Assembly (NCBI RefSeq): GCF_004342485.1
Contig: NZ_SMBU01000014.1
Location: 54,605-118,604, forward strand
Origin: Roseateles saccharophilus
Lineage (GTDB): Bacteria > Pseudomonadota > Gammaproteobacteria > Burkholderiales > Burkholderiaceae_C
Direction: 5' to 3'
DNA: 64,000 nt
Shown here: positions 28,918-37,911 of the stretch, in pieces
Numbering within the stretch: the first letter of the stretch is position 1
Layout of the letters: every line of letters begins with the position of its first letter
The notes under the pieces: generated by a model
The model's database searches: none
Told to the model about the DNA's origin: nothing
What the model saw: only the letters and a program-made list of their open reading frames with translations
Made by a program: the position numbers and the translations under genes

Positions 28918-29499
28918 TCAGGGCGCCGCCATCGCGGCCTTGTAGATCGACTGCCGCGGCTGGGCCATCAGCCTTCTGAGCATGGGCTCGAAGAAGGCCA
29001 GCGGCAGGGCCTTGGCCTGCGGGTCGAAGGCCGGGTTGTCGTAGCGCTCGACGAACTCGGCGGTGCGCTCGAAATGCGGGTGGCCGCGGAACTGCTCGCG
29101 CAGGTTGCGGTCCAGGCCGATGTGGTGGAAGAAGTTGTAGCCCTGGAAGATGGCGTGCTGCTGCACCATCCAGAGGTTCTCCTCGCTGACGAAGGGCTTG
29201 AGGATGGCGGCCGCGATGTCGGCGTGGTTGTAGCTGCCCAGCGTGTCGCCGATGTCGTGCAGCAGCGCGCAGCAGACATATTCCTCGTCGCGGCCGTCGT
29301 GGTGGGCGAGGGTGGCGGTCTGCAGGCAGTGGGTCAGCCGGTCGACGGGAAAGCCGCCGAAGTCGCCGTCCAGCAGGCGCAGGTGCTCGAGCACGCGGTC
29401 GGGCAGGTGGCGGGCCATCTTCATCGCCTCGGGCACGATGCGGCGCCAGTCCTCCTGGCTACTCTCGTCCATGCGGGTGAAGCGGGCGCGTGCGGTCAT
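28918..29499 (-). CDS. HD-domain phosphohydrolase-like protein
   Basis: 193 residues. Metal-binding positions are visible as HCLQTATLAHHDGRDEEYV followed by ALLHDIGD, then HADIAAAILKPF and QHAIFQGYNFFHH. The region from the first histidine to DNPAFDP resembles the HD-domain oxygenase-type group around PhnZ, so it could be a mixed-valent di-iron oxygenase rather than a phosphohydrolase. The ATG overlaps the stop of the upstream histidine kinase gene, so the two are translated together. It does not have the GYP motif of cyclic-di-GMP phosphodiesterases. Confidence 0.7.
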   Translation of the reverse strand: MTARARFTRMDESSQEDWRRIVPEAMKMARHLPDRVLEHLRLLDGDFGGFPVDRLTHCLQTATLAHHDGRDEEYVCCALLHDIGDTLGSYNHADIAAAILKPFVSEENLWMVQQHAIFQGYNFFHHIGLDRNLREQFRGHPHFERTAEFVERYDNPAFDPQAKALPLAFFEPMLRRLMAQPRQSIYKAAMAAP

Positions 29500-32084
29500 G
29501 GCGGCTCCGGGGTCGATGGCTGCCGATTCTGCGCCGCGGCGTCGGCCCCATCGCCGACGCAGGGCAGCCACAGCGTCACGACCGTGCCGATGCCGGCCTC
29601 GCTGCGGATCTCGACCTCGCCGTCCTGCTGCTCCACGATCTCCTTGACGAGGCTCATGCCCAGGCCGGTGCCCGGGATGTTGCCGCTCGGGTCGGCGCGG
29701 TAGAAGCGCTCGAAGACCCGCGCCAGCTGGGCCGGCGTCATGCCGATGCCCTGGTCGCTGACGGCGATGCCGATGCGGCCGTCGCGGGTGCGGCTGGAGA
29801 CGCGCACGACGCTGCCGGGCCGCGAGTACTTGATCGCGTTGGACAGCACATTGGTCAGGGCCTGCGAGGTCTTGGCGGCGTCGGCCCACAGCGCCGTGGC
29901 GGCATGGGCGGGCTCGAGCGCGATGCGCAGTTCGTGGCCGCTCAGCGCGCCGGTCATGCGCGCCGCCGTGTCGCTCACCAGCTCGCCCAGCGGCACATGC
30001 TCGCGGTGCAGGTCGCGGCCCTGGCGGGATTCGATGCGCGCCAGGTCCAGCAGGTCGTTGATCATCGTGATCAGCAGCGAGGCCTGGCGGTGGATGGTCT
30101 CCAGCACGTCGCGCCGGCGCCCTTCTGGAACGGGGCGCTGCAGCAGCAGCTCGGTGAAGCCGAACACGCTGACCATGGGCGTGCGCAGCTCGTGGGCGGC
30201 CGTGGTCAGGAACTCGCTCTTCATGCGGTCCACCTCGGTCTCGTAGGTCACGTCGCGGAAGTAGAGGATGGACTCGCTCTGGCCGCCGGCGTTGTGGCGG
30301 GTCAGCCGGGTCAGCGCGCGCGGGCGCGGCCGCAAGAGCTGCAGCAGTTGCACGCTCTCGCTGGCGTCCGCGGCGAGCAGGGTGGGCGGGTAGGGTGAGT
30401 CGGCGGCGCACAGCGCGGCCATGCGCTGGTCGAACTCGGCCAGGCTCAGGCCCTCGGCCAGGGCCTGGCCGCTCCAGCCCGTCATCGCCAGGAAGGCCTG
30501 GTTGCCGTAGACGAGCTGGCCCTCGCGGTCGAACACGACGAAGCCGTCGGGGCTGAGGTCGAACACCGCGTTGAGCCGCGCATTGCGCTCGGCGACGGCC
30601 AGGCGCGTGCGCTCGCGTTCGGTCACGTCATTGAGGATCCACACATAGTGGTGCGGCACGCCCTGGTCGTCGAACACGGGGGCGACGGAGACTTCGTCGA
30701 AGAACAGGCTGCCGTCGGCGCGGTAGTGGCGCAGCACGACGGTGATGCTGTGGCCGGCCGCGATGGCCTCGCGCAGCGCCTGGCTCTCGGCCTGGCCGCC
30801 GTCGTCGCCCTCCAGCATGTCGCAGCTGCGGCCGATGATGCGGTGGCGGTCGTAGCCGGTGATGCGGCTGAAGGCGGCATTGGCGTAGATGACGGGCCGA
30901 CCGGGCAGGCCGAGGTCGGAGATGACGACGCCATTGGCGCTGCACTCCAGGGCGCGCACATAGAGGTTGAGCATCGCGTCCAGCATGCGCTGGTCGGTCA
31001 GGTCGCGCGCGGCGCAGACATAGCGCAGCCCCTCGGCCGTGTCGCCCGGCAGCGGGTCCAGCAGGGCCAGCGACACCTCGGCCGGGAAGGGCGTGCCGCC
31101 ATGGCGCAGCGCGTCGCAGGAGAAGCGCGCCAGATGGGTGGCGCTGGCGCGGATGTAGAGGCCCTCGCGGGTGCTCCGCGCCATCTCCTCGCCGTCCAGG
31201 CCGGGCAGCAGCTCGGTCAACGGGCGGCCGATCAGGTCATGCGGTTCGCGGCCGAAGATGCTGGCGACGGCCGGCGAGGCGCTGAGGATGCGGCCCCGGG
31301 CGTCCACGCCCAGCAGTGCGTCGGGCACGGCGCCGAGGATGCCCTGGGTGTGGCGGTCGCCCGAGTCGAGCGCTGCATGCTGCTCCTCCAGCGTCCGCGC
31401 GGCTTCGTTGAGGGCGTGGGACAGATCGCTGACCTCGCGGCTGCCGGCGCGCTCGCTCAGCCGGGCGCCGGGCTCGCGCACCAGGCGGCGCGAGAAGGCC
31501 GCCACGCGCTGCAGTGGCGCCAGCGTCCAGCCCAGCAGCAGCGAGGCACCCATGATGTTGAGCAGGCCGCTCAGGCCGATGGCCAGCACGGTGTCGAAGC
31601 GCAACGCGTCGAGATTGAACAGCTCCTGCTGCGGCGTCACGGCGACGCCGACGCTGCCTTCCCGCCCGCCGGGGCCGATCGGCGCCCAGCTCATGTCCAG
31701 GCCGGCCTGCTCCGGCTGCGGCTGGGCGGTGGACAGCACGCGGCGGTCCGGCGTCACCGACAGGCCGACGAGCAGGCCGCCCTGGCCGTCCCGGGCCTCG
31801 ATGCGCACGACGCCGGGCAGCGTGGCCAGCTCGCGCAGCCCGCTTTCCAGGCCGGCGTCGTCGTGCGCGGCCAGCCGCGCCGCCGCGCCGGCCGCCACCG
31901 TGTGCACCAGGGCTTCGGCCCAGCGCTGGGCGCTGTCGCTGGCGACGCGGGAGAGATGCAGGCTGGAGATCTGCGACTGCAGCAACATGGCCAGCGTCGT
32001 CACGCCGACGAGCAGCCACAGCACCTGGTGACGCAGCCGCCAGCGCGTCGGTGTCGGCAGCCGGGTGAGGGCGGGGCGGGACAT
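29496..32084 (-). CDS. Large multi-PAS histidine kinase
   Basis: 862 residues. Two membrane segments (about 20-45 and 165-190) flank a periplasmic sensor. A HAMP region follows, then three PAS domains (about 240-360, 370-490 and 495-600). The HisKA motif reads TAAHELRTPMVSVFG, and the HATPase has LTNVLSNAIKYSR, VSDQGIGM and GTGLGMSLV. All kinase residues are intact and there is no attached receiver, so it should phosphorylate a separate receiver such as the one encoded just upstream. It belongs to a minus-strand unit with that receiver and a degenerate kinase. Confidence 0.9.
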   Translation of the reverse strand: MSRPALTRLPTPTRWRLRHQVLWLLVGVTTLAMLLQSQISSLHLSRVASDSAQRWAEALVHTVAAGAAARLAAHDDAGLESGLRELATLPGVVRIEARDGQGGLLVGLSVTPDRRVLSTAQPQPEQAGLDMSWAPIGPGGREGSVGVAVTPQQELFNLDALRFDTVLAIGLSGLLNIMGASLLLGWTLAPLQRVAAFSRRLVREPGARLSERAGSREVSDLSHALNEAARTLEEQHAALDSGDRHTQGILGAVPDALLGVDARGRILSASPAVASIFGREPHDLIGRPLTELLPGLDGEEMARSTREGLYIRASATHLARFSCDALRHGGTPFPAEVSLALLDPLPGDTAEGLRYVCAARDLTDQRMLDAMLNLYVRALECSANGVVISDLGLPGRPVIYANAAFSRITGYDRHRIIGRSCDMLEGDDGGQAESQALREAIAAGHSITVVLRHYRADGSLFFDEVSVAPVFDDQGVPHHYVWILNDVTERERTRLAVAERNARLNAVFDLSPDGFVVFDREGQLVYGNQAFLAMTGWSGQALAEGLSLAEFDQRMAALCAADSPYPPTLLAADASESVQLLQLLRPRPRALTRLTRHNAGGQSESILYFRDVTYETEVDRMKSEFLTTAAHELRTPMVSVFGFTELLLQRPVPEGRRRDVLETIHRQASLLITMINDLLDLARIESRQGRDLHREHVPLGELVSDTAARMTGALSGHELRIALEPAHAATALWADAAKTSQALTNVLSNAIKYSRPGSVVRVSSRTRDGRIGIAVSDQGIGMTPAQLARVFERFYRADPSGNIPGTGLGMSLVKEIVEQQDGEVEIRSEAGIGTVVTLWLPCVGDGADAAAQNRQPSTPEPP

Positions 32085-32105
32085 GGCGGGCTCCTGCGGC
32101 GGGCG

Positions 32106-32477
32106 TCAGGCCGTCGCGGTCAGGCGTTCGATCGTGTCGATGAGCTGCAGCGGGCTGAAGGGCTTGACCAGGTATTCCTCGGCGCCGGCCTTGGCGCCGG
32201 CCTCGCGGTCACGGGCCTGGCCGCGGGCGGTCAGCAGCACGATCTTGATGTGGGCCAGCTCGGGGTCGGACTTGATGCGCTGGCAGACCTGCAGGCCGTC
32301 GAGCTCGCCGGGCATCATCACGTCCAGCAGCATCAGGTCGGGCCGCAGGGCCTGGGCCAGGCGCAGGCCGGTGGCGCCGTCGGCGGCCTCGTGGATCTCG
32401 TAGGCCTCGAACTCCAGCGTCATGTGGATGAGCTTGCGGATGTCGGCCTGGTCTTCGACGATGAGAACGCGCTTCAT
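32106..32477 (-). CDS. Single-domain response regulator
   Basis: 123 residues, a receiver only. Acidic residues Glu8 and Asp9, phosphoacceptor Asp52 (LLDVMMPG) and lysine in LVKPFSP are present. It is sandwiched between a degenerate kinase gene and an intact kinase gene, 21 bp upstream of the latter. With no output domain it probably passes the phosphoryl group to another protein, for example the receiver-Hpt protein encoded at 38538, or controls a target directly. Confidence 0.9.
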   Translation of the reverse strand: MKRVLIVEDQADIRKLIHMTLEFEAYEIHEAADGATGLRLAQALRPDLMLLDVMMPGELDGLQVCQRIKSDPELAHIKIVLLTARGQARDREAGAKAGAEEYLVKPFSPLQLIDTIERLTATA

Positions 32478-32502
32478 GGTGGGTTCCTCGGGGGGGGGGC
32501 GG

Positions 32503-33588
32503 TCAGTGGGAAGCCTGGCGGCGGCGCGAGCGTGCCATCAGGGCGGCCAGGTCGCTGGCATAGCGCTGTGCCTGCGCGATGTCGATCTGGGTGTCGGTGG
32601 GCCGGTGCGGGGCGCCGGTGGGCAGGTCGATGAGCAGGTGGCGCTCGCCGTCCTCGATCTCGTCGCGCAGCTGGCCGCCGTGCAGGGCCAGGATCTGCCG
32701 GCACAGGTGGAAGCCGATGCGCTCGCGCGCCGCGGCGGTGCCGGCGCGGCCGCGCGGCGCCTGCCTGAGCTCGATGCCGGCCTGGATCTGGGCGAACACG
32801 CCGCTGTTGCGGAACACGAGCAGCGCGCGCGGGCCGAACTGGCGATGCTCGATCATCAGCGTGCTGCCCGAGGGCGCGGCGCGGATGGCGGCCTCCAGGC
32901 ACTCGAGGAAGACGCGGCGCATCCACGGCTCGCTGCCGTACAGCGTGGCCAGGTTGGCGATCTCGTCCCGGGCCTGGAAGCGCACCTGCACCTGGCGCGC
33001 CATGGCCTGGGGCTGCAGTTCGGCCCAGACGCTCTGCAGCAGCGGCCACAGCTCGATGCGGTCGTTGGCCAGCAGCGCCGAGCTGCTCCAAAGGCCGGCC
33101 AGGTCGACGAGCTTGTCCAGCACCTGCAACACCTCGGTGATGCCGGCGAGCAGCGGCTCGGCCTGCTGGGCGAACTCGGGCTCCAGCACGCCGAGGGCGC
33201 GTTGGGCGTCGTGCAGCGGCGCGGCCAGGTCGCTCTGGATGATCTGCATCAGGTTCTCGAAGGCGATGCCGGGGTCGACGGCCACCGCGTCGCGGATGAA
33301 GACGAAGGCGTCGTCCTTGGACAGGCCCGGCACGACGCGGCAGCTCAGCTCGGGAATGGGCTCGCCGGGCTGGGCCGGCCGGCCGGCGGCGGTCACCGCG
33401 GCGCTGGCCCGGTGCAGCACGGCCTGCATCACGGCGCGGGCGAGGTCGGGGTCGTAGAGCTTGCCGCCGGGGGCCAGGCCCGTGCGGCTGCAGGCGTCGC
33501 CATTGGCGTAACGGACCACGCCGTCCTGGCTGACCCAGAGCAGGCCCGTCTTCTGGTTCTCCAGGATTTCAGCGAGGGTGCTGTGCAT
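32503..33588 (-). CDS. Degenerate histidine kinase with PAS-like N-terminus
   Basis: 361 residues without membrane segments. The first 60 residues look like a PAS domain (KTGLLWVSQDGVVRYANGDA). The helical hairpin where HisKA should be reads IIQSDLAAPLHDAQ, with no histidine at the SHELRTPL position. The ATP lid region is also altered: the N-box reads FLECLEAAIRAAPSGS, without the metal-binding asparagine, and the DxGxG box reads RNSGVF. It is therefore probably unable to autophosphorylate and may act as a scaffold, sensor or dimer partner. AAGGAG sits eight bases before the ATG. Its promoter region holds two dyads. Confidence 0.75.
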   Translation of the reverse strand: MHSTLAEILENQKTGLLWVSQDGVVRYANGDACSRTGLAPGGKLYDPDLARAVMQAVLHRASAAVTAAGRPAQPGEPIPELSCRVVPGLSKDDAFVFIRDAVAVDPGIAFENLMQIIQSDLAAPLHDAQRALGVLEPEFAQQAEPLLAGITEVLQVLDKLVDLAGLWSSSALLANDRIELWPLLQSVWAELQPQAMARQVQVRFQARDEIANLATLYGSEPWMRRVFLECLEAAIRAAPSGSTLMIEHRQFGPRALLVFRNSGVFAQIQAGIELRQAPRGRAGTAAARERIGFHLCRQILALHGGQLRDEIEDGERHLLIDLPTGAPHRPTDTQIDIAQAQRYASDLAALMARSRRRQASH

Positions 33589-33598
33589 GACTGTCTCC

Positions 33599-33632
33599 TT
33601 TGATAAAAATGATATCGATAATCAATTTTATC
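33599..33632. promoter_or_regulatory. AT-rich dyad in front of the degenerate-kinase operon
   Basis: A 31 bp imperfect dyad has arms GATAAAAATGATATC and GATAATCAATTTTATC (33602-33632), flanked by TTTGAT. It lies just upstream of the ribosome binding site of the minus-strand gene starting at 33588 and overlaps a possible -10 (TATCGA, with TTGCCA 17 bp upstream). The TTGATAA core recurs in the gaps at 37848 and 39335. Confidence 0.55.
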
Positions 33633-33640
33633 GGCTGTGG

Positions 33641-33655
33641 CAAGTGTCACACTTG
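33641..33655. promoter_or_regulatory. Perfect 15-bp palindrome CAAGTGTCACACTTG
   Basis: Two 7 bp arms around a single central C lie just upstream of the possible -35 of the minus-strand promoter at 33620. The position suits an activator site. The palindrome also lies between the two convergent-looking operon segments, 29 bp from the stop of the kinase gene ending at 33684. Confidence 0.5.
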
Positions 33656-33683
33656 GCGCCGGGAGACAGCCTGCGGAAGGCGA

Positions 33684-36188
33684 TCAGAGCGTCGCGGGAG
33701 AGGTGTCGCCGAAGCGAGCGCCGGGCAGGCTCAGGTGCAGCACGGTGCCGCCGCCGTCGCGGTTGGCGGCCCAGATGCGGCCGTCGTGGGCCTGCATGAT
33801 GCGGCGGCAGATGGCCAGGCCCAGGCCCGTGCCGCCGGCGCCGTCCTTGGTGGCGCTGGACTGCACGAAGGCCTCGAACACGCTCTCCAGCTCGGCCGGC
33901 GGGATGCCGGGGCCGCGGTCTGCGACGTCGATCAGCACCTGGTCGTCGGGCGAGCGGCGGCCCTGCACGTCGATGCGCGCGCCTTCGGGCGAGAACTTGA
34001 TCGCGTTGGCCAGCACATTGCGCACGACCTGCTGGAAGCGCGGCGCGTCGACCATGGCCACCAGCGGCAGGCTGCCCAGCGTGCAGCCCAGCGCGAGGCG
34101 GCGCCCCTGCAGCAGGGGCTGCAGCTCGGCGGCAACCTCGTTCACGAGGGGGCGCAGGTCGTGGCGCTGCAGGTTCAGCGGTTCGTTGGACTGCTCGATC
34201 TTGCTCAGGTCGAGCAGGTCGTTCACCAGCGCCAGCATGCGCTGGCCGGCGCGGTGCACGTCGGCGAACATGCCGGCCAGGCGCGGGTCCTGGCGGGCGC
34301 GCATCTCGCCGAGCTCGGAGAAGCCGAGGATGGACTGCAGCGGCGTGCGCAGTTCGTGGCTGACGTTGGCGATGAATTCGGACTTGGCGTTCGACGCCTC
34401 CAGCGCGGCGTCGCGCGCGGCGCGCGTGGCCCGTTCGGCATCGCGGAACTCGCTGATGTCCATCAGGCAGACGACCAGGCCCATCGGCCGGCCGTCGGTG
34501 CCGGGAAAGGTGGACTTGCTGATGAAGAGGTCGCGGCGCCGGCCGTTGGGGTCGGTCCAGACGGTCTCGAGGCTGGTCTCGCCGCCGCGGGCGAGCAGCT
34601 CAGCGTCGCTGGCCAGCAGCTGCTGGGCCTCGCCGGGGTCCACGTCGCTCAGCGCGCGGCGGCCGAGCAGGTCGGCACGCTTGCGGCCGGTGAGCTGCTC
34701 CCAGGCGCGGTTGACGTCGAGGTAGCGGCCGTCGCGGTCCTGCACGGAGATCGGCAGCGGGCTGCTGGCCAGCAGCGAGCGCGCGAGGCCGAGCTGGGCA
34801 CGCAGCTCCGACTGCGCGCGCATCAGGCCACTCACGTCGGTGGCGCTGCCGACCCATTCGAGCGCATCGGGGCCCCGGCGCAGCGGCACCAGCGTGATCT
34901 CGAAGCTGCGCGCCTCGCCGTTGGGCGCGGTCCAGTTCGCGCGCGCATGGCGCGGCAGCTGGTCGTCGAGGCTGGGCGCCTGCTCGAACGCCGCGGCCAC
35001 GGCCCGTGAGCCGCCGAAGAACTCCTGCAGCGGCCGGCCGAGGGCGTGGCTGACGGCGAAGCCGCTGAGCTGGGCATAGCGCTCGTTGATGAAGGTGACG
35101 TGGCCGCCCGCGTCGGTGCGAAAGAGCAGGTCCTGCACGCTGCCGAAGATGGCGCTGAGCTCGCTTTCGCGGTCGGCGGCCTTGCGCTGGGCGCGGCTCA
35201 ACGCGAGCAGCGAGCGTTCGCGCCCGCGCAGCGCCGCCGCGCCCACGTTGGACAGCACCAGCAGGGCCGCCGCCAGGGCCAGCGCGGGCAGGCTCATGTC
35301 GCGCACATTGGTCAGCCACTGGCTGCGCAGCTCGGCCTGGGGCAGCTCGACGAGGACGACGAGCGGACGCGTGCGCAGCGCACGGAAGCTGCCCAGCTGA
35401 GGCTCGGGCCGCAGGCCGGGGCCATCCCAGCGGCCGTGCTCGTCGCCGGCCTGCACGCGCGCGAGCGGCGCGCTTGCGCCGAGCAGCGCCGCGACGCGCT
35501 CGCCAGCGAGGTGCTCGGCGCGGTCCGTCGCCGCGAGCAGCTGGCCGTTCAGCGCCACCAGGGCCGCGGCGCTGTGCTCGTCGTTGAGCGTGAGTTGCTG
35601 GAAGTTGGCCAGCGCGTCGGGATTGACCAGCGCCGCGAGCAGCAGCACGCGGCCGTCGGGCAGCTGCAGCGCCCGCGTCACCGGGATGAAGCCGACGCCG
35701 GGCGGCACGACGGCGGCGCCGGCCCGGCGGCTCAGCGTGGCGAGGCTGCGCCCGGCGACGAAGCCGCCGATCGCGTCGTGCCCCGGCGCCGGCCAGGGGC
35801 CCAGCGCGGCCGGCGCGATCTGCACGCCGCGGTCGGCCGGGTCCGCCGCGGCGAGCACATGGCCGCCGGCGTCCAGCAGCGCGACGCCGCGCAGGAAGCC
35901 CAGGCTGGCCTGGGTCTGGCCGAGCAGGGCCTGCAGCACTTCGGGCGGGCTGCCCCGGCTTGCCACGTCGGCCAGGCCGGTCAGCGCGATCTGCGCCGCA
36001 TCGAGGCTGCGGCTGGCGTGGTCCTCGAGCACGCGGGCGAGCAGGGCCTGGCGGTCGGCGGCTTCGGCGTTCAGGTCGCGGCGGTCGCGCCACAGGCTGT
36101 AGCCGGTGGCCGCCAGCAGCAGGGCGGCGAGCAGCACGCCGGCGCCGGCCGTGATGATGCTGGGGCGCCAGCGGCTGCTATGCGGCAT
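33684..36188 (-). CDS. Large PAS histidine kinase with periplasmic sensor
   Basis: 834 residues. Membrane segments near 12-30 and about 295-315 flank a periplasmic double-Cache-like sensor of roughly 265 residues. Two PAS domains follow (about 340-460 and 470-590). The HisKA motif reads NVSHELRTPLQSILGFSEL, and the HATPase has VRNVLANAIKFSP, VADRGPGIP and GTGLGLAI. It should be fully active. It is encoded 19 bp after a periplasmic binding-protein gene, which suggests that a small ligand bound in the periplasm may be sensed together with its own Cache domain. Confidence 0.9.
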   Translation of the reverse strand: MPHSSRWRPSIITAGAGVLLAALLLAATGYSLWRDRRDLNAEAADRQALLARVLEDHASRSLDAAQIALTGLADVASRGSPPEVLQALLGQTQASLGFLRGVALLDAGGHVLAAADPADRGVQIAPAALGPWPAPGHDAIGGFVAGRSLATLSRRAGAAVVPPGVGFIPVTRALQLPDGRVLLLAALVNPDALANFQQLTLNDEHSAAALVALNGQLLAATDRAEHLAGERVAALLGASAPLARVQAGDEHGRWDGPGLRPEPQLGSFRALRTRPLVVLVELPQAELRSQWLTNVRDMSLPALALAAALLVLSNVGAAALRGRERSLLALSRAQRKAADRESELSAIFGSVQDLLFRTDAGGHVTFINERYAQLSGFAVSHALGRPLQEFFGGSRAVAAAFEQAPSLDDQLPRHARANWTAPNGEARSFEITLVPLRRGPDALEWVGSATDVSGLMRAQSELRAQLGLARSLLASSPLPISVQDRDGRYLDVNRAWEQLTGRKRADLLGRRALSDVDPGEAQQLLASDAELLARGGETSLETVWTDPNGRRRDLFISKSTFPGTDGRPMGLVVCLMDISEFRDAERATRAARDAALEASNAKSEFIANVSHELRTPLQSILGFSELGEMRARQDPRLAGMFADVHRAGQRMLALVNDLLDLSKIEQSNEPLNLQRHDLRPLVNEVAAELQPLLQGRRLALGCTLGSLPLVAMVDAPRFQQVVRNVLANAIKFSPEGARIDVQGRRSPDDQVLIDVADRGPGIPPAELESVFEAFVQSSATKDGAGGTGLGLAICRRIMQAHDGRIWAANRDGGGTVLHLSLPGARFGDTSPATL

Positions 36189-36207
36189 GGGCAGGGCGCG
36201 CCGGCCC

Positions 36208-36993
36208 TCAGGGCGTACGCAGGATGGCGCTCAGGCCATGGCGCTTGGCCGCGGCGGCCAGCCGGCCATCGCGCTGGATGCGGGCGACGAAATCGTCGAC
36301 GCGGGCCAGCCAGGCCGCGTCGCCGGGCTTGACGGCATAGGCATAGGGCAGCACCGAGAAGGGCTGCGGCGGCGCGACAAGGCGGGCCCAGTCGGCGTTG
36401 TCCAGCAGGCGGCGGCTGTAGGGGTAGTCGGTCATGAAGGCGTCGACGCGGCCGGCCTCCAGCTCGCGTTCGCGGGTGTCGGGCGGGCGCACGACCACCA
36501 TCGTCGCCTGTTTCAACGCGGCGGCCATCACGGGCTCCATGAAGGTGCCCGCCTGCACGGCGATGCGCACGCCCGGCTTGTCCAGGTCCTCCCAGCGCTG
36601 CACGACGCGGCTGCTGCGCGTCGTCACCGCGTAGATGTCGCTCTGCAGATAGGGGCGGCTGAAGCGCAGGGCCTGCTGGCGCTGGGCCGTCATGCCGACG
36701 GCGAACATCGCCACGTCGCAGCGCTCCTGCAGCAGGTCGTCGATCAGCGTCGCGAAGGACGAGTCGACATAGCGCGGCGTGACCTTCAGGTCGGCCGCGA
36801 ACGCGGCGGACAGGTCGATGTCGATGCCCGACAGCTGGCCGGTGCGCGGGTTGCGCAGCGAGATGCCGTAGTAGTCGGGCCAGATGCACACGCGCAGCTC
36901 GCCGCTGTCGCGCACGCGCTGGCCGACGGAGGGCGCGGCCAGGGCCGGGACGGCCAGCAGCAGCGCGGCCAGGCCCAGGCCCAGGCGCTTCAT
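36208..36993 (-). CDS. Periplasmic amino-acid-type binding protein
   Basis: 261 residues. A signal peptide (GLGLAALLLAVPALAA) precedes a family 3 solute-binding fold: VCIWPDYYGISLRNPRTG, SGIDIDLSAAFAADLKV, and CDVAMFAVGMTAQRQQALRFS. No ABC permease or ATPase gene is nearby, so it more likely feeds a sensor than a transporter. Its ATG overlaps the stop of the HD-GYP gene (ATGA) and it precedes the histidine kinase gene. Confidence 0.85.
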   Translation of the reverse strand: MKRLGLGLAALLLAVPALAAPSVGQRVRDSGELRVCIWPDYYGISLRNPRTGQLSGIDIDLSAAFAADLKVTPRYVDSSFATLIDDLLQERCDVAMFAVGMTAQRQQALRFSRPYLQSDIYAVTTRSSRVVQRWEDLDKPGVRIAVQAGTFMEPVMAAALKQATMVVVRPPDTRERELEAGRVDAFMTDYPYSRRLLDNADWARLVAPPQPFSVLPYAYAVKPGDAAWLARVDDFVARIQRDGRLAAAAKRHGLSAILRTP

Positions 36994-37820
36994 GCCCAGG
37001 CCTCCTCGGAGGCCAGCAGCAGGTCGGTCGAACCCGGCGATCGATCCAGCTCGGAGGTCTGCTTCACGCCCAGCCCGCCAAAGCCGGGCCGCGTGGTGTT
37101 GACCCACTCGCGCAGCTTGATCAGCTCGGGCGCGTGGGTCAGGAAGGCCGCGACGACGGCCGGGTCGAAGGCGATGCCCGACTGGTCGGTCAGCATCGCC
37201 AGTGCGCGGTCGTCCGCGAACGCCGGGCGGTAGCAGCGGTCCATGGTCAATGCGTCGAAATAGTCCACGACGGCAACGATACGCCCCGACAGCGGGATGT
37301 CGTCGCCGGCCAGCCCCCGTGGATAACCCGTGCCGTCCCAGCGCTCGTGGTGGTGCATGGCCACCTCGGCGGCCAGCGAGAACAGCGGGATGCGCGAGCT
37401 ACCGAGGATCTCGGCGCCCAGGCGCGGATGGGTCTGCATCAGCGAGCGCTCCTCGCTCGTCAGCAGGCCCGGCTTCTTCAGCACATGGTCGGGGATGCCG
37501 ATCTTGCCGATGTCGTGCATCGGCGCGGCCAGGCGCAGCATCTGGGCGCGCTCGGGGGCCACGCCCATCAGCCGCGCCAGCGCCTCGGCCAGATAGCCCA
37601 GGCGCACGATGTGGGCACCGGTGTCGTCGTCGCGCATCTCGGCGGCGACGGCCAGGCGGATCAGCGCCTCGTGGTGGGCGTTCTCCAGCGCCTGCAGCGC
37701 GACATTGCGCTCGCGGTACATGCGGCCGAGGTCGGAGAGCAGGCGCTCCATCTGGGCCGAGGCGCTGGATTCGAAGGCGAGATCGGCGTCCGGGGGACGG
37801 GTTGCGGTGGCGAGATGCAT
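36990..37820 (-). CDS. HD-GYP cyclic-di-GMP phosphodiesterase
   Basis: 276 residues. The HD-GYP core is intact, with MRDDDTGAHIVRLG, PMHDIGKIGIPDHVL and the diagnostic HHERWDGTGYPRGL. These enzymes hydrolyse cyclic-di-GMP. There is no receiver or membrane segment; a short N-terminal helical region (about 1-55) precedes the domain. AGGAGT lies before the ATG. It is the first gene of a unit with the binding protein and the Cache-PAS kinase, and it is divergent from the HTH-receiver gene across an AT-rich gap. Confidence 0.9.
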   Translation of the reverse strand: MHLATATRPPDADLAFESSASAQMERLLSDLGRMYRERNVALQALENAHHEALIRLAVAAEMRDDDTGAHIVRLGYLAEALARLMGVAPERAQMLRLAAPMHDIGKIGIPDHVLKKPGLLTSEERSLMQTHPRLGAEILGSSRIPLFSLAAEVAMHHHERWDGTGYPRGLAGDDIPLSGRIVAVVDYFDALTMDRCYRPAFADDRALAMLTDQSGIAFDPAVVAAFLTHAPELIKLREWVNTTRPGFGGLGVKQTSELDRSPGSTDLLLASEEAWA

Positions 37821-37847
37821 GGCGACTCCTGCTGCAGTACGGATGCA

Positions 37848-37875
37848 TTATCAAATCAATATCAATTTGATCAAA
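37848..37875. promoter_or_regulatory. AT-rich ATCAA/TTGAT repeats in a divergent promoter
   Basis: The stretch begins TTATCAA and continues with ATCAA repeats at 37850, 37855, 37861 and 37870, including ATCAATTTGAT (37861-37871) and the perfect palindrome TTTGATCAAA (37866-37875). It sits between the divergent HD-GYP gene (28 bp away) and HTH-receiver gene (37 bp away). On the minus strand TTGATC and GATAAT with 16 bp spacing form a possible promoter inside the repeats. Confidence 0.55.
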
Positions 37876-37911
37876 TGAAAGCTCTTCGCGGGGGCTGATG
37901 AATTCGGCAAA

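Noticed and set aside
28918..29499. Second HD-GYP cyclic-di-GMP phosphodiesterase
   Set aside because: The protein has HD-type histidines but no HHExxDGxGYP motif, so it is not an HD-GYP enzyme.
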